From NCBI RefSeq assembly GCF_051020765.1, contig NC_134935.1, positions 18,601,579 through 18,665,578 of the forward strand: 64,000 nt of DNA, read 5' to 3'. Positions 47,890-60,730 of the stretch are shown here, piece by piece; position 1 is the first letter of the stretch, and every line of letters begins with the position of its first letter. The notes under the pieces are model-generated. The model did not search any database and was not told the origin of the DNA. It saw only the letters and a list, made by a program, of their open reading frames with translations. Source of the stretch: Lasioglossum baleicum (lineage: Eukaryota; Arthropoda; Insecta; Hymenoptera; Halictidae). The translations under genes and the position numbers were made by a program.

Positions 47890-47962
47890 AAAAATGCCAA
47901 TGGATTTAAGTGTTTGAAATCCTGCTATACATCTTCAGGGTTACCATTCGAGTGCCTAAGGG
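47890..47962 (-). mobile_element. Fragment of the TTAA-type MITE (family of 12395), inverted
   Basis: It ends in CATTCGAGTGCCTAAGGG followed by TTAA (47963-47966), which is the reverse complement of the family's left end. The word TAACATATTTAATATC is at about 47871. The outer end is not found. Confidence 0.55.
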
Positions 47963-47982
47963 TTAATAAAGCTGAAGCGGAA

Positions 47983-48046
47983 ATTACTTCAAGTGACCTA
48001 AGGAACCACCCCTGTCAAAGTTCTCCGACATTTATGGGACACCCTG
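47983..48046 (-). mobile_element. End of a CAGGGTGTCC-type element
   Basis: Read on the minus strand, the text CAGGGTGTCCCATAAATGTC, then ACAGGGGTGGTTCCTTAGGT, matches both ends of the element at 19049-19488. As there, a TTAA-type element lies a few bases inside it. Confidence 0.65.
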
Positions 48047-48920
48047 TATGCATTACACCATACCTGATACATAAAAATAAATACGTACAGCAACAACAAG
48101 AACGTGTGGCAAAATTGTTTCTAAAAGATGCAGACACGAAGTTAGATAATAAAACAACATCCAGAATGTTCATCACGATTAAGATTAGCATTAGCCAGTT
48201 AAGACAATGTGATCGGAGCATTAGAATCTGAAGGAGGGCAGTAACGTGAAACTAATTTTAGGATTCGAAAAGGGGGAGAAAGTACTCCGACGTATAAAAT
48301 CGCTATGACGTCTCGAATTTAATATCGGCTCGTAAAAGAGTGTACAGTGTACCCCGAGGCGACACCGCTTTCCACAGAAACAAAATTACAAGCAGAAAAA
48401 CGACCGGGCAGGAACGACTGTAAAGATCGTTAAATGCCGATCAAACAGTGAGAGAAAGAGGAGAAAAAAGTGCGTCATACAAGCGTCGAAGAGCATAAAA
48501 CGACGACGATCGTGAAACTGCATGCGCGCGGCTTCGCCCGGTCTCCCCCTGGCAATTACCCGGAAAACGGATTTTTCCAATTATCTACGGTATTCCGTCG
48601 GCTCGGCCGAAGTAAAAAGGGCCAATTTAACGCTTCCGGCGATCGTCGTCCGCCACGAGAGAAACACGGAGACGAATTCAATGGGTCCCGTCTTCCTGCG
48701 CCGAGGAAAATCGCTTCGACTATAACGGTGAAACGGTCCTCCCCGCGATCGACGGAAATTATCGCGTTTCGCGAGCGAGCATGCGTAAATTGCGACGGGC
48801 ATGGAGTTCCGCGCGTCGCGTCGGTCCGATTAATATCATTGGTGGAAATTGTGCGCGAGCAACGAAAAAGGAACGGGAACACGAATTAAGGGCTCTAGCG
48901 TGCGAATAGAATAGGGATGA

Positions 48921-48921
48921 A

Positions 48922-48971
<50 letters not shown>

Positions 48972-48988
48972 GAGAGAGTGGAGAGAAA
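48921..48988 (+). repeat. (GA)n microsatellite with GTGGA interruptions
   Basis: A GA run with two GTGG interruptions near its end. Confidence 0.95.
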
Positions 48989-49449
48989 AATAATAGAGGA
49001 ACAGGGGGGAAGAAGTAAATAGGAAAAAGAAGATGGGACGTATAGATCGGTGGTTGAAAAAAGACAGGAAAGAGGAAAGACGACGACGAGGCGCATGCAC
49101 GGTTTGTTAATGAATGCCGGAGCGTAATCGAGCGATTCGAGATCGGCTCGTTAACGAAGTCGAAGCGTTACCCTCTATTTACCACAGTTTCGCGGTAACC
49201 GCTTCGCCGCGATATTTCATCGATATCCCGACGATCGATATCCATCGTCCGTGATAATTATCGGTGGTCGGCTGTGTAACGTCGCGGCGATACTTTACGG
49301 CCGGCGCGCGATCGCCGTGGCAATTATAGAAGCTGGTTAATGAATGAAGCTGAAATCAACGCGGCACCGGGGCCGTTTCATAACGCGGCCTCGTAATTAA
49401 TATAATCGCGTCTGGATATCGATTCGACCACCTCGAGCGAGAGACCCGA

Positions 49450-49504
<55 letters not shown>

Positions 49505-49513
49505 CACATATAT
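49450..49513 (+). repeat. Compound (CT)n(TA)n microsatellite
   Basis: About 15 CT units pass directly into seven TA units, then TGTATATACACATATATC. Confidence 0.95.
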
Positions 49514-51622
49514 CTCGCTCTTCCTTTCTGCACGTTCGCTATACAGCGGAGCGGTGTAAACGGTCCCCGATCTAATCGAGTCCGTCGAGACGTCCTTTTC
49601 CCTTACGAAACCGAGCGCGCCGTTTCTTTTCGACTGTCTCTCGCTCGCCGGGGAAAAATCCCATTTTCGATTAAGCGAACGCGCGTCACGGCAGATTGAC
49701 TCGCGGAGGCCACCGCTGCTCGCGGGCACCGCCGCGCCGCGTCGCCGTTGAAAAATGAAACGGGACGGCGGATTTATCGGTTTTTTCGATAATTTGATTT
49801 ATCTCCGACTCGATGGGGAATTAAAAGTGGTGTCTGCCCGGTCGGTTTGTCACGCTCCACTAAACGGCGTTTATTACGGGCTAAGCGGCGCCGATTTTTC
49901 CAGCGAGAACTTCTCGCGGAAGCCGCGCGCAACGAACGATCGACGAGGAAATGGCCACCGTGTCGACAATCGTTCCGAACTACTGTGGGGCAACGACACC
50001 GATCATTAATTCGGTGAAACGCACGACGATTTTCAGGGAAATGATCGGTTGTCCCCGATCGCATTCGTCTAAGTCAGCCTTATCGATTCGGTCGCTCGTT
50101 GCGGCACGCGGGGAAACGCGGATATCGATTGCATTTCTTGCGTTCGGTGAAAGCTCGAAGAACAGAAATCCTCGAGTTTTTTCAGTCGAACTTCTCCATC
50201 TCTCGTTTGGCTAGTTTCTTTTATTCTGCGGTTTTTTTGCGTGTCTCGCCGCGTTCACGGCATTCGATGCAGTACAGTTGTTTTGTTTTATTTTATTTTT
50301 CGATTAGACACCTTGTGTGACTGGAATAAACGACTAACGAGTGTGAAAAAGAATCTAGATCGAAGAAACGCGAATATCAAAATAATGGTAATGATTAGAC
50401 TGCAGATTTTATGCATTTCAATATGGATGTATTTTTTCCAAGTTGTTGAAGCCATTTAGAGGAAGAAGGAAATTTCTATACCATTTATGTTTCGTCATAT
50501 CCGATCGCTATGATTTACGTATTGAATTCGTTCTAGTAGCCGGTGGACTGGAATTGGAGAACCGTTCTATTGGAAATCATTTTTCTTTTTGTTTATTTAT
50601 CATATTTTTTCAGTTGCATCAACCCCCCGCAATGATCATTAGCCGCTGCAGGTTTACAAATGTGTGGTCGTTCTTTGAGATTTGATTGATTAGTTTCGTA
50701 AATTTCAAGAAATCGATTAGGTTTTCACAGGAGTCCTTGGAGTCGGTGGCATCTTTGATGTTTTCGTGGATTTTGTATCTTCTTCGTTCTTGTTGTGTTC
50801 GATTAAGTTTATTGTGTTGCAACGAATGCGCTTAGTCCGTCTAGATTTTTTTAGTAAGTATGAGTGGATGAGGTTTGCGTGTCCAATTCTCACTTTGTCA
50901 ATCGTTACTTGCTCTTTACCGTTGAATGATCCGAAATCGTTGATTGTCATCATTTACGTGGTATGTAGTCCGAAATATTCGTGCGACAATGTAAACGCAA
51001 GCTGCACGATACGCGAAGGAGATTCAGCGGGCAGAGAATGGAATTCGAAGCGGGCCGAGTCGAGGTGGAAACAAGGTAGCGTAAACCCGCTTAATGCCCC
51101 TTAATTTCTCGTCCGGGGTAATATAAATGTCGCAGGCCATCAGAAAGCACGGCGATTGTGAGGATCACGGAACGAAAGTACCGTGCGTAAAATTGTGGGA
51201 AGAAAAAGAAGTAAGGCGAACGAACGATCGGGCGCCAGGACGCACGGAGCGATTCCGTGGAACGGCAATAAAAGACTATTGGTCGTCGTCAATTCGACAA
51301 ACACGTGGATACCGGCGACGTCGTTGATTCATTGGCGTTCCTAAAATAAAGATGATACCGGCCCCTGATTGGCCGTCGTTTCCGTCTTAAATTGCGCGCC
51401 CGTGTTAATCGCCGGTCGTGAAAACGCCTTCTTTCTTTTTTCTTCCCTTGGTTCTCGATCGAGAAGACGGTTTATTGGGTAACGATGCTTTATCGTCTTT
51501 TTATGACACCGGGGCGGGGGTGGGGTCGCGGACACGGTCCGGCGAATTTTCGAAAATCCAGCTCCCTGTTTGTCGCGAATTCTCGCGGACCGTTGCGACG
51601 CGACGGTTTTACCGTCATTTAA

Positions 51623-51836
51623 CCCTCTGCCGTATTTTAACGAGTCTCGGACACGAAGGTTTTAACAAAGTCTAACAAATATGAATTATTTCATTCGTTT
51701 CAATTATATTCGTTTCTAATAAATATTTAAGCATTAAAATAAATGTAGTCATACAAAAAGTATAAATTTCCTTTTCCCTACTACGACATTTTCCGGTATA
51801 AAGGGGAAAACGTCAGTAATAATTAAAAAGTATAAG
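51623..51836. mobile_element. Copy of the second TTAA-type family
   Basis: After TTAA (51619-51622) comes CCCTCTGCCGTATTTTAACG. Toward the other end, TATAAATTTCCTTTTCCCTA, then CTACGACATTTTCCGG, is the reverse complement of 34352-34390. The exact right boundary is uncertain. Confidence 0.55.
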
Positions 51837-52459
51837 GTCCCCCCCCCCCGAATATCGTGCTATGTATGCGGTAGAATTAACAACGGCATGCGGCATGATT
51901 ATTTTGATTTTCTGTATGCGATTTAAAAAAAATCGTGATCGTCGCACACATGTATGTAACGCTGATCGATGAATTCAAAGAAATCGAAGATCACCTTGGA
52001 ATTTCAACGTTACCTCCATTCGGATAAGATTTTCGCACGCCGTAATTAGAGTAATATTTGAAATATCTTGGCGAATAATTAATAGCTCGAAAGATGCGCT
52101 TGCGTAGGCTGATTGGAGCGGACCACTCTACGTGTAATACGTACACATGGTTAATACATACATGTATACATACATATAGAAATGTATGAATATTAAACAA
52201 TCATAAAGTCACCAGCTCGAGACATCGTTCGTCGTTACAACGGTGATTTAAGCTACAGTATAAGGCAAAAAATGGCGATACGAACCTCCGCACCGCGCCG
52301 CGCCGGGGAATATACATAGCCTATTAGCGCTTCGAGGGTTAAATGATTACCGGCGACTACGCCCAACGATAGCGGGTATTATGCGCGGGGAAAATAAATA
52401 TTAAATCATAATATCGCGGGATGAGCTATTCGATCGAGCATTCTTGTAGCTTTTCCTTT

Positions 52460-54250
52460 TTGCTCTCGTGCCTTTTTCTCTGACGCTCTATTTGGCCATT
52501 AGCACGCAGACACGCGCGCGATTAAATTCATCCCCCATACATATGCATGCAGTCGATGCTGGTGTTATTTTTGCAAGGTATTTTTCCATAATTAGAAATT
52601 CAAATTGCACGATACATAACGCCGCGGCGCACGGATATGGAAAGCCGCCGCCGCTCCGCGCTGGTACGCAATTAATTGACAGTTTATGTACTGTTCGACG
52701 GAGTGCTTTTTCTTGGCCGACAGGAACCTCGAGGTACTGTTGTCTAGGACTGTTACTTTTCCGAAGCTTCGAAGGATTCGAAGCGGTTTTCGAAGGCTAC
52801 GCCCCCTCGACCCGGCCGCGCGTCTCGCTTCTCGTGGCGGTCGTAGCGATCAGTAGCGATGCGAAATTGCGAACAGCTACGTCCGAACTTTCGTATCGCC
52901 GACGCTTACATTAATTTCTAACTGTATGTTAGAAATTTGACCACGAAAAGTACATCTAAGGAAGTGTATGCGAAAGGGTAATCTAAGGGTTATCGGTGAA
53001 AACATATGTCGATAAACATTGTGGAGGAAGTCTGTGTCGCTAATGTCGGACGGACCCAGGTAAGCGCAGTCATAATACTAGCGAAAGATTTCAGTATGAA
53101 TAATTGTTGTCCTTGGAAAAGAGTTGACGATGAACACGTTGCCAATTGGATTTAGGCGATATCATAGCAATTAGATGAATAATAGTGAGAACAACAACAA
53201 TAACAGCAATATGAATTCAATAATTGTACGATGGAGTTAAGAGGGGGTTAAGAGGGTTAAGAGTTATTCTTGTGACGAACGAAGGGCATACCAAACTCGG
53301 TCCACGATCACCGGAAAGCTCCACCGGAGGCAGCCTGACTCGGGGTCACCGAGTCCCGGGTTCTGCGATCATCCCCAAAGAAGGAAGCGGCGGATGCGTC
53401 CAACAGCGGGACCCGCGTCGCGACTGCTTCGCGGACGGTGTGTGGTGTGTACCGGTGATCGGCGGGTATCCAGCAATCCAGCTCCGTAAACACGGGTCGG
53501 CTTGTGTTTGTGCACGAATCACCGCTATGCTGGTGCGTGCCCCTTCCGTCGCGTCGCGTCGCGTCGCGTCGCGCGTCGGTAGCCTCTGTTGCCCCGGTGT
53601 CTCGGTTGTCCCGGGATGGCTGGTTTTCTGTTCGTGCGTCCTCGTCCCTCTCATTCCTAAGTACATATGGTCGAAGTGGCCGCGACGCGTACGAGTCTGT
53701 CTCTCGCGACCCGCGGTAAGCAAAGCAAACGACCTTCCGTGGAATCTGGACAACCTGTCTGCCCGCCTGCAGCCGCGCCGCGCCGAGAGACCGGGCGGCC
53801 GGGCGAGCCTGCACTTGTTCCGGCGCGGCGCGGCGGCTTGGCGTGGCTTGGCTTGGCAGCGGACTCTTTCCCTCTTTCTCCAGCCGGCGCGGCAGACTGA
53901 TCTCCGTCCTCTACCATCATCCGTCTCGTTTCAAAGCGCTGCCACGCTAACCGCGCCGAGGGTGTTCCACTGGCGACCCTTTACTTATCGTTAACCGCTG
54001 GAACGTGCGCTCGCTTGCTCGCGCGAGCAAGCTAACCAGCAGCGAGTAAGCGAGCTCGCCCGATGGGACGTATGAATGGGAACGCCGCGCCGCGCGCCGG
54101 GCGGACCGTTTCACCTTAGACCAGCTGGCAGAGCCATTCGCGCGGCAATCCGAACCGAGAGAGATCGAAGGTAACGGTAGCTAAGGTATACTACTGCTCC
54201 TCCGAAGGCCTCGCCAACCGTTCCGTTCCAGCTACCGGCGAACTCGACGA
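52460..54250 (+). promoter_or_regulatory. CpG-rich island in the long intron, possible internal promoter
   Basis: The region is GC- and CpG-rich (for example 53540-53580, 53765-53890 and 54000-54110) within a mostly AT-rich intron. It contains a strong donor, CCCAG then GTAAGC, at 53060, and another, CGCG then GTAAGC, at 53716. A 256-codon open frame (53224-53994) crosses it but has the Arg/Pro/Ser/Ala bias expected from CpG-rich DNA. A role as an internal promoter for a shorter Grainyhead form is speculative. Confidence 0.25.
53043..53059 (+). CDS. Very tentative alternative first coding exon (MSDGP plus 2 nt)
   Basis: ATGTCGGACGGACCCAG is followed by a strong GTAAGC donor. It has 17 coding bases and therefore ends in phase 2, the same phase in which exon 2 at 23467-24215 ends. 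It could thus replace the upstream exons in front of a shared third exon. The ATG context is poor (C at -3), and similar donors occur elsewhere in the window by chance (1135, 28605), so this is a hypothesis only. Confidence 0.12.
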
Positions 54251-54345
54251 AAAGCCGCGCCATCATTATCGCGTCGCCGATCTTCTCCCTTACTGCTACC
54301 CATTAAGCGTAATTCAGGAAGTTTCATGTAACCCTAAACGGTTAT

Positions 54346-54551
54346 TAGATCGCTCGGACCTTTATGCAAATCCTCGCTTCTTTCTGGAATAATTCATCGA
54401 GACAGGAATCACGTTGATGCTCGTTAAGCCTCGGTAAACGTTCTTCGCTAGGTAAGGGAGAATGTGCCTCTGTTCTACTTCGTTCAACCGAGAGTTTCGT
54501 TGGACCTTGCTTCGCGGAGTTCGCTATTGTAAATGCATGAACAACCGCCGC
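54346..54551. mobile_element. Diverged copy of the TAGACTGCGG MITE family
   Basis: The left end is TAGATCGCTCGGACCTTTATGC. The right end is near ATGCATGAACAACCGCCGCG. If the ends are placed at the family positions, the length is 206 bp. No target duplication is seen. Confidence 0.4.
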
Positions 54552-55699
54552 GTCGCGTCGTACGGGGGTTGTAATCAATCATCGCTGAGTGCTTCTCGTG
54601 GCTCCTCGAGGTGACTGTAATCATGTTGCGTTAGCTGACGACTTCGGCTGTGCTTGCTTAATCGTTCTATTGGTAATTCGTTGGTCGACGAACAGGAACA
54701 GAATTTGAACTGAATCGCTCATCACGATTCTTCTTAAAACTAAGAGAACGCTCTTTCAGATGTCATCAAAATCGGGAAGTAATTCGAATTCGTTCAGAAG
54801 TTATGAGCGTAGAAACACAAGGGGGATGGAACTTATTTGCACACCTAATACTTATTGTTAGCGCAGCAGAAATAGATCTCGGTGTCAGTTGAGATCTGAA
54901 ATGCTTAAATAAATAAAAGGAACCTTTTAGATTTTGGAAGATGTTTTGTACACGTTGGGAGGAAGAAAAGCGGTGAGAGGTGGTAGTTTTCATCCACGGT
55001 CTCCGCGAGAAATCAAATGATCTCGTCAGCGTACCGTTCCGAGCGGTGAGGCCAGGTATCGGAGACACCGGATACCCACTTCTTTCTTCCGTCAAATCGG
55101 AGAAAGCTCTAGCCGACGTGCGTGGCTCCGTTTACATCCGCGTATCAAACGCGCATGGCCGCGTCTCTCCACGTCCGACGTCCTGGTGGCCTGATACCTG
55201 GCATCTGTCTAATCATAGTCAGCGGACATGGGTGTGTTCCTGCCTCGACTCGATCATCGACAGAATTCCTCACGCGCGGATTCCCCGGCGACTCTTCCTG
55301 CATCGCTTACGGCTTACAACAACTTGTTAATGTTCCTCTAAAAATATTACAAAATTTCTCTGGATGTCCATTCTTTGCTCGCTAACATATTAATTTATGG
55401 TCTTAAAATGAGAATTTCTGCAAATAAGTTAAATACAAAAGGTGTTTAATACTCATTTTGTACATAATATGTATAATATATATCAAATAGTGTATAATAT
55501 ATTATTTTGTAATAGTATTGATACATTTTAGTATATTATTACTAATATTAGAATAATAATAATATATATTTTGGTTAGCGCTACACAATGGTTAAAGTTC
55601 AAAATCGAAGAGAAACTTGATAATTCCACTCGGCTCCATGAAAGACGAGCCCACAAAGATAATTCCTTCATCGTCCCTACGCAGCGTCCATCCCGAAGC

Positions 55700-57200
55700 G
55701 AGTTTCGAATCGAAAGAGCAAGCATAATTCCGCGGAAGCGATGCGCAAGAAGCGAATGCAGTTACGGGGCCCTTCTACATGTATAGTGATCTCGGTTCCG
55801 CTCGGGACTATGTCGGGACAGCTGGGATCTAAGGCATCGCGCGGATCAGCTCGTGATCCGCGAAACACGCGACCACCGCGCCGGCGCGGCGCGTATCCGC
55901 TCGTTTCCTCACGATTCACAATACCCTCCGGGCGACTCAAGGACACTCCCACACGTCCCGGCGAATCAGCCTCGGTTTTCCGAGTTGATGTCGGACTACG
56001 GGTCGCGATTCTCGCTTACAATCCGCAATTCCGCGCCGGGCAAAAATTCGATCCGGAACGGGACAGCGAGTACAATGGCTTGGCCAGTCGCGGCCGCCCG
56101 CCCCGAAACGGGCCGTCGAGCGTCGCGTCGCGTCGTTCGTCAAAGCGAGAAGAAGGACAAGAAGGACAAGAGAGAACGCGTGTCTCTCTCTCGTTCTCGT
56201 TGGTTCGCGATGAGCACAATTGACCGCGGTGGAGAGACAGAGAATCGAGGAGGAGACACGGGGAGGACCGCGCGCGCAGCTGTCCGGATGGATCCACGGT
56301 CAAGTTCCTCCTTTTTCTCCGAGGCGCTGTCTCGTTCCTTTTTTATTTTCTCCGGCCGGTGTTCTTTTTGTCAGCGCGTGTTGAACGACAGCCACGAAGA
56401 GGGCACAATCGGCCGGAATTAGCGAGCCTTGTGCTATCTCGCTTATTGTTCGCGCGACAAGCTTTACACACGTGTAACTTTCCGCGAGCGCGCGACCCGC
56501 ACACGCGGGGAGAGAGAGAGAGAGAGAGGGATCCTCGGGCTCATGCATATCATCCGACGCCTTCGTGCGCACAGTGTCCGGCTAGCAGCTGTTTTTCTTA
56601 CGTCACCGTGCCAGGAGGAATGCTTTTGATTTATGACGGTTGCACGCCGCGCCGTCGTCCCCGTCGTCGTCTTCGTCTTCGTCTTCGTCTTCGTCTTCGT
56701 GGTCTTTCTCTGCGCTCGCGATTTCTTGCTCTCACTCGCGCGAGCCGCGACAATTGCGATCTCGCATGCACGGATGAAAAGAGGCGTGGCCCGCTTTTTA
56801 GCGGCGCCGGATTGCTCGCTTTTGCTCGCCAGGCTTGCTCGTTACAGACTTGCGCAGCCCGGGCCCGAGTTCGGCTCGCAATTTCCATGGAATTCGGATG
56901 GGTGCCACGAATCGGGCCCCGGCCGGCCGGCCAGCCCGACTGCAAATCGCCTTTTAAATTACCATGAGAATTGCCTCGGCGATCACGGACCCCTCCGGAG
57001 ACGACTCGCGAGCCTCTTGACAGCGACTTCATACTTCTAGGAATTACACTTTCTCGGGCACGATTCAAATCGACCCGCAAATCGGTCACGCGATCGGTTC
57101 GTACGAACGGACGCGCGCTGCCCCTTCAGTTCTCGAAACTCGTAACTCGGCGTCGTCGCCGTCGTCGTCGTCGTTTAGACTCCTGTTCGTTCGTGCCCTA
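55700..57200 (+). promoter_or_regulatory. CpG-rich island in the long intron
   Basis: A GC- and CpG-rich stretch includes a GAGAGA run (56509-56528), a CGTCTT hexanucleotide run (56661-56701) and CGTCGT repeats. Several overlapping open frames of 135-202 codons occur on both strands, all low-complexity and mutually incompatible. This is consistent with a promoter-like or non-coding exon region; nothing identifies a gene. Confidence 0.25.
56661..56701 (+). repeat. (GTCTTC)n hexanucleotide repeat
   Basis: About six GTCTTC units flanked by CGTCGT units. Confidence 0.92.
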
Positions 57201-57381
57201 CACCTTGTTTTAGTCGATTTCCAGCATCTGCATTCTTGTTCCGTGCTTTTTCACTGTACTCGCCCAAGTGCGGACAAGCGTAATTTCGATGTTACTCTTG
57301 TTACAAACGGGTTTAATCGTTCTGTCAGTACGCGAGATTTTTCACGATGTTCGATCACACGAACTTCTCGTGCCTGATAAT

Positions 57382-57614
57382 TAGACTGCGGGTTTCACGC
57401 GTTTACAGAAGAAATCGGTGGCTGCAATTTCAAACAGTATACAGTTTTATACGTTCATAGCAGAATGAAAAAGAAAACTGTAAAGACATTAGAGACCCTT
57501 GAGAATTGCTGAATAAAAAATTGTTTAAAAGCGACAGCAATATCGTTTACAATTTAACAAATTTTTCGAATCAATATAAAAGAAAATCATTCAGCTTTTT
57601 TTACATACAGTCCA
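57382..57614. mobile_element. Diverged copy of the TAGACTGCGG MITE family
   Basis: The left end is TAGACTGCGGGTTTCACGCG. A degraded right end lies near ACATACAGTCCA. The flanks CTGATAAT and GTGATTAG agree at 5 of 8 positions. The right boundary is uncertain. Confidence 0.4.
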
Positions 57615-59312
57615 GTGATTAGCAAACCTATCAATAGGCTTCCGCTAGGCAAAGTATCAAAATCGTGGAATCCCTCTGCGAACATTTTCGATTTCGTTAA
57701 AATGAATTCTCTAATTGCGACATCGATGTAAAAGCGCATTCTACCAGAATATTAACCTTATTTTCCTCCGCATCTTTTACTTCGATATGTCCGACGATGT
57801 GTTTCATGTTCGCAAACCGCATTACCGAAGAAATATTAAGAAATATTCATAAAAATATGGGAAGCGTATCCGAATAAAACAGGCGCTAACGACGGTTAAT
57901 AAAATCCTTAATCAAGGACGTGAATTCGCAACGCGATGAAGACATGAATGCTCATTAGTATACGGTGTCTAATTATTTTTTTTTTCCGCGACGATAACCC
58001 GACACGACTTTGTTGGAGCGAATGTCCAAGCGTTCAGATATACCATAATACATTGTATATCCGATCGTGAAAAACGCCGCAGACATATCACTTGGACCTG
58101 GCGTTTTTTTACAGGGCAATAAACTTTAGACAGTGCCGTAAAGAAGTTGAATCGACGTTACAAGTTGTAACCGTGTAGAAACAACTCGGGGAACGTAATG
58201 TTACTTAAGACGTAGACCCGGGTGATTTCAACGCACGGTTAAAGAAGGATTGCTGCGTCGCGCCGCGCCTCGCCGCGCCGTTCTCGAAATGTCAATCGGC
58301 GACGCTGCTGCGCGCGTAATCGTAACTAACCGGCGAAATTTAGAAAGCATCCGATTTATAGGCCTTATCACTAGAACGTACGGCGACAGCCCCGGTGATG
58401 CCGATAAACTTTTTAATCGTTAACTTTTCGCGCCGACCGGATCAACTACTTTCGTTTCTCGCCTGTAACTCCAGGCGCGATCCAATCGTTTATTAAATCA
58501 ACGGTGTAAATTAATTAATTCCGCGCTATCGCATCGCCGTGATACCCGCCCAATTTGTACCCGATCCGACTCCACATTCTTATTTCTCTACGACGCGCGA
58601 CGAACCGCCTGCCTCCGTCTGGTCTAACTTTCCTATTTTGCCCTAGTAACTGTTTCATTTTTTTCCTGATCCACACTAGTGCCGCCATTAATTTACTGGA
58701 AACTCGAAACATAAAACATTCGCGACCATTGCTAATGTATCACCGGAGTTCCTTACGTTTCTATCTTCAGATAAGTGTTGTTCACTGACCATATTTTTCC
58801 GATTAAATTTTCATATTATTTTATTTGTTAGCTACCGAAGCACTTGGAGAAAATAATCAGCTGTAGATGTTTTCGACTTCAGAGAAATAGACTATTTGAA
58901 AGTCAGCTGCATACATACTTCACGAAAAAGTTAGCTGGACATTTTTTCAGAAACTAATTTCTTGAAAGTGACCATGTATGATTTTTCAAGGGGGTTGGGA
59001 AGGAGAAAAATTGGGACACTTTTGTGGCGTCAAAGCCATATGAAAAAAATTCATGTAAAAGCTTTGCCACATCGGTAAAAGACGATTCATCGAAAAAAAT
59101 CGGTTGATACGAAAAAAAGTGTATCAAAATCGTTTTCTCCGTTTGGCAGAAAAATGTCGGTCGCGAGCGCTTTCATATCCTCTCTGCTAATAATTTCGTG
59201 ACTGGGGAGGAAGCCTCGTCTTCGTAGAAACCCAGAAAATCGTTTGCTGCGATTTTCCTTTCCTTTGGAACGAGTGTTATCCGGTCGCGCGGCGCGACGC
59301 AGCGAAGAGGCG

Positions 59313-59360
59313 TGGAGAGGAGAGGAGAGGAGAGGAGAGGAGAGGAGAGGAGAGGAGAGG
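59313..59360 (+). repeat. (GGAGA)n pentanucleotide microsatellite
   Basis: Nine or more GGAGA units. Confidence 0.96.
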
Positions 59361-60475
59361 AACGTTAACGCGCATGCAAATCGACGTCTTGATCGATACG
59401 AGGACGCTCGTTCGGATCTAGTTTCGCTCTGATCGCGTTCGATTAGCTCGCCGATCATGAACGGCGAAATGGCATCGAGATTACGCCTCGATAACTTTAA
59501 ATAAATCGTGCTCGCGGGTTCCTCGCCGCGTTGCGCGCCGGCCGGCGGGATCCAGGAAACGCGTGTTCGACGCGTTTTATACCCGAACACGTTCGCTACC
59601 GATATTCGTTTCGAAAGTAATCTTCGCCTACTATAAATAGATCCTTACAGCCAGTAGTCTCTTTGGCAAGAAATGGACCCAGCTTTTTATCAGATCGCTC
59701 ACCGCGATAGAAGATTAGTTGCGCCTGCTTTGTAATTTGTGTATTTATAGTAAGAAAATACGTAATGCGGTGTATCTATTTTGCTGATTTCATATTTGTC
59801 TGAGACTCTGAGAGGAAGCACTTATCTCGGTAATCGTTGTCGAGCTAATTCTCTGTCATTTATCGGAAAATGGTAAAACCCTGTACCGAGATTAAATAAT
59901 AAATTTATATTAATCGACGTGGTGTATAAATATATTCCTATATGTTCCTCTATATTGTGTCTTTCTTTCTAGTTCTTTTTTCTCGTGGATTATATTTTAG
60001 TAATAATAGTATATTTGATAAAATACCTATGATTTCATAGCACAGTCTCGAAAATTGCACGAAAATCAGCTAATAAATCCAGCCTAAGCACCGACGATGT
60101 TGAATACTTATAGGTTATCGATCGTGAGAGACGGTCAACAGTTTAATAATATCACGGAAAGCATAAAGAAAGACACAGAAACGTAAATAACCACGCGTGA
60201 TACTCTTTTCTCAAGGCTCGGACCCCGCAGAGGTGTGTAGTTGGCATTTAACAGTAATTGCTAGTCGTTGTTCAACTAGAATCTTTTAACACTATATCAT
60301 TAACAACAGTATTCCAAGTATCAATTGGAGACCGAGGCTGAAAGTCTCGAGACCATAAAATAGTGTTGCATTACGACATTCCGTGCGTTCCTGCTAATTT
60401 GCGAACTCGCATTCAGCTTTCAAAAGTTTCTGTATTATTACAAATCGGCAATAAAGATAGCGCGTTAAAAATCGA

Positions 60476-60640
60476 TAGACTGCGGATCAAGGGTCAAATA
60501 GGATCGTATATAAACATCTTTCTCCGTTTTTAACAATTTCGACGAAAGATGGGCATAATACACCTGGTCTAACCTTTTGACTCTTTGAAATTTTTTTCGC
60601 CTAATCATTTTTCCCGGGAACGCATAAAAGGTTTAATCTA
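60476..60640. mobile_element. Shorter copy of the TAGACTGCGG MITE family
   Basis: The left end is TAGACTGCGGATCAAGGG. The right end is CGCATAAAAGGTTTAATCTA. Length is about 165 bp. A further left-end-like TAGACTGCGATCC follows at 60659. Confidence 0.45.
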
Positions 60641-60686
60641 ATGATTAGATTGTTAGAAGTAGACTGCGATCCAAGATGTCGATATT

Positions 60687-60730
60687 AACCCCTTGCCCTA
60701 CGATTTATTTTACGGTTTCAGTGATTTTTT
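60687..60730 (+). mobile_element. Left end of the second TTAA-type family
   Basis: TTAACCCCTTGCCCTACGAT, then TTATTTTACGGTTTC, matches the start of the element at 34301. Confidence 0.5.

Noticed and set aside
53224..53994. 256-codon open frame on the + strand
   Set aside because: Its composition is Arg/Pro/Ser/Ala/Val-rich as expected from CpG-rich DNA, other long frames overlap it on both strands, and no domain or family resemblance is visible. I kept the region only as a CpG-rich island.
55741..56967. Overlapping open frames of 160, 189 and 202 codons
   Set aside because: They overlap in different frames, are low-complexity (Arg/Ser runs, RRRPRRRLRLRL-like strings from a hexanucleotide repeat) and match nothing I recognise.
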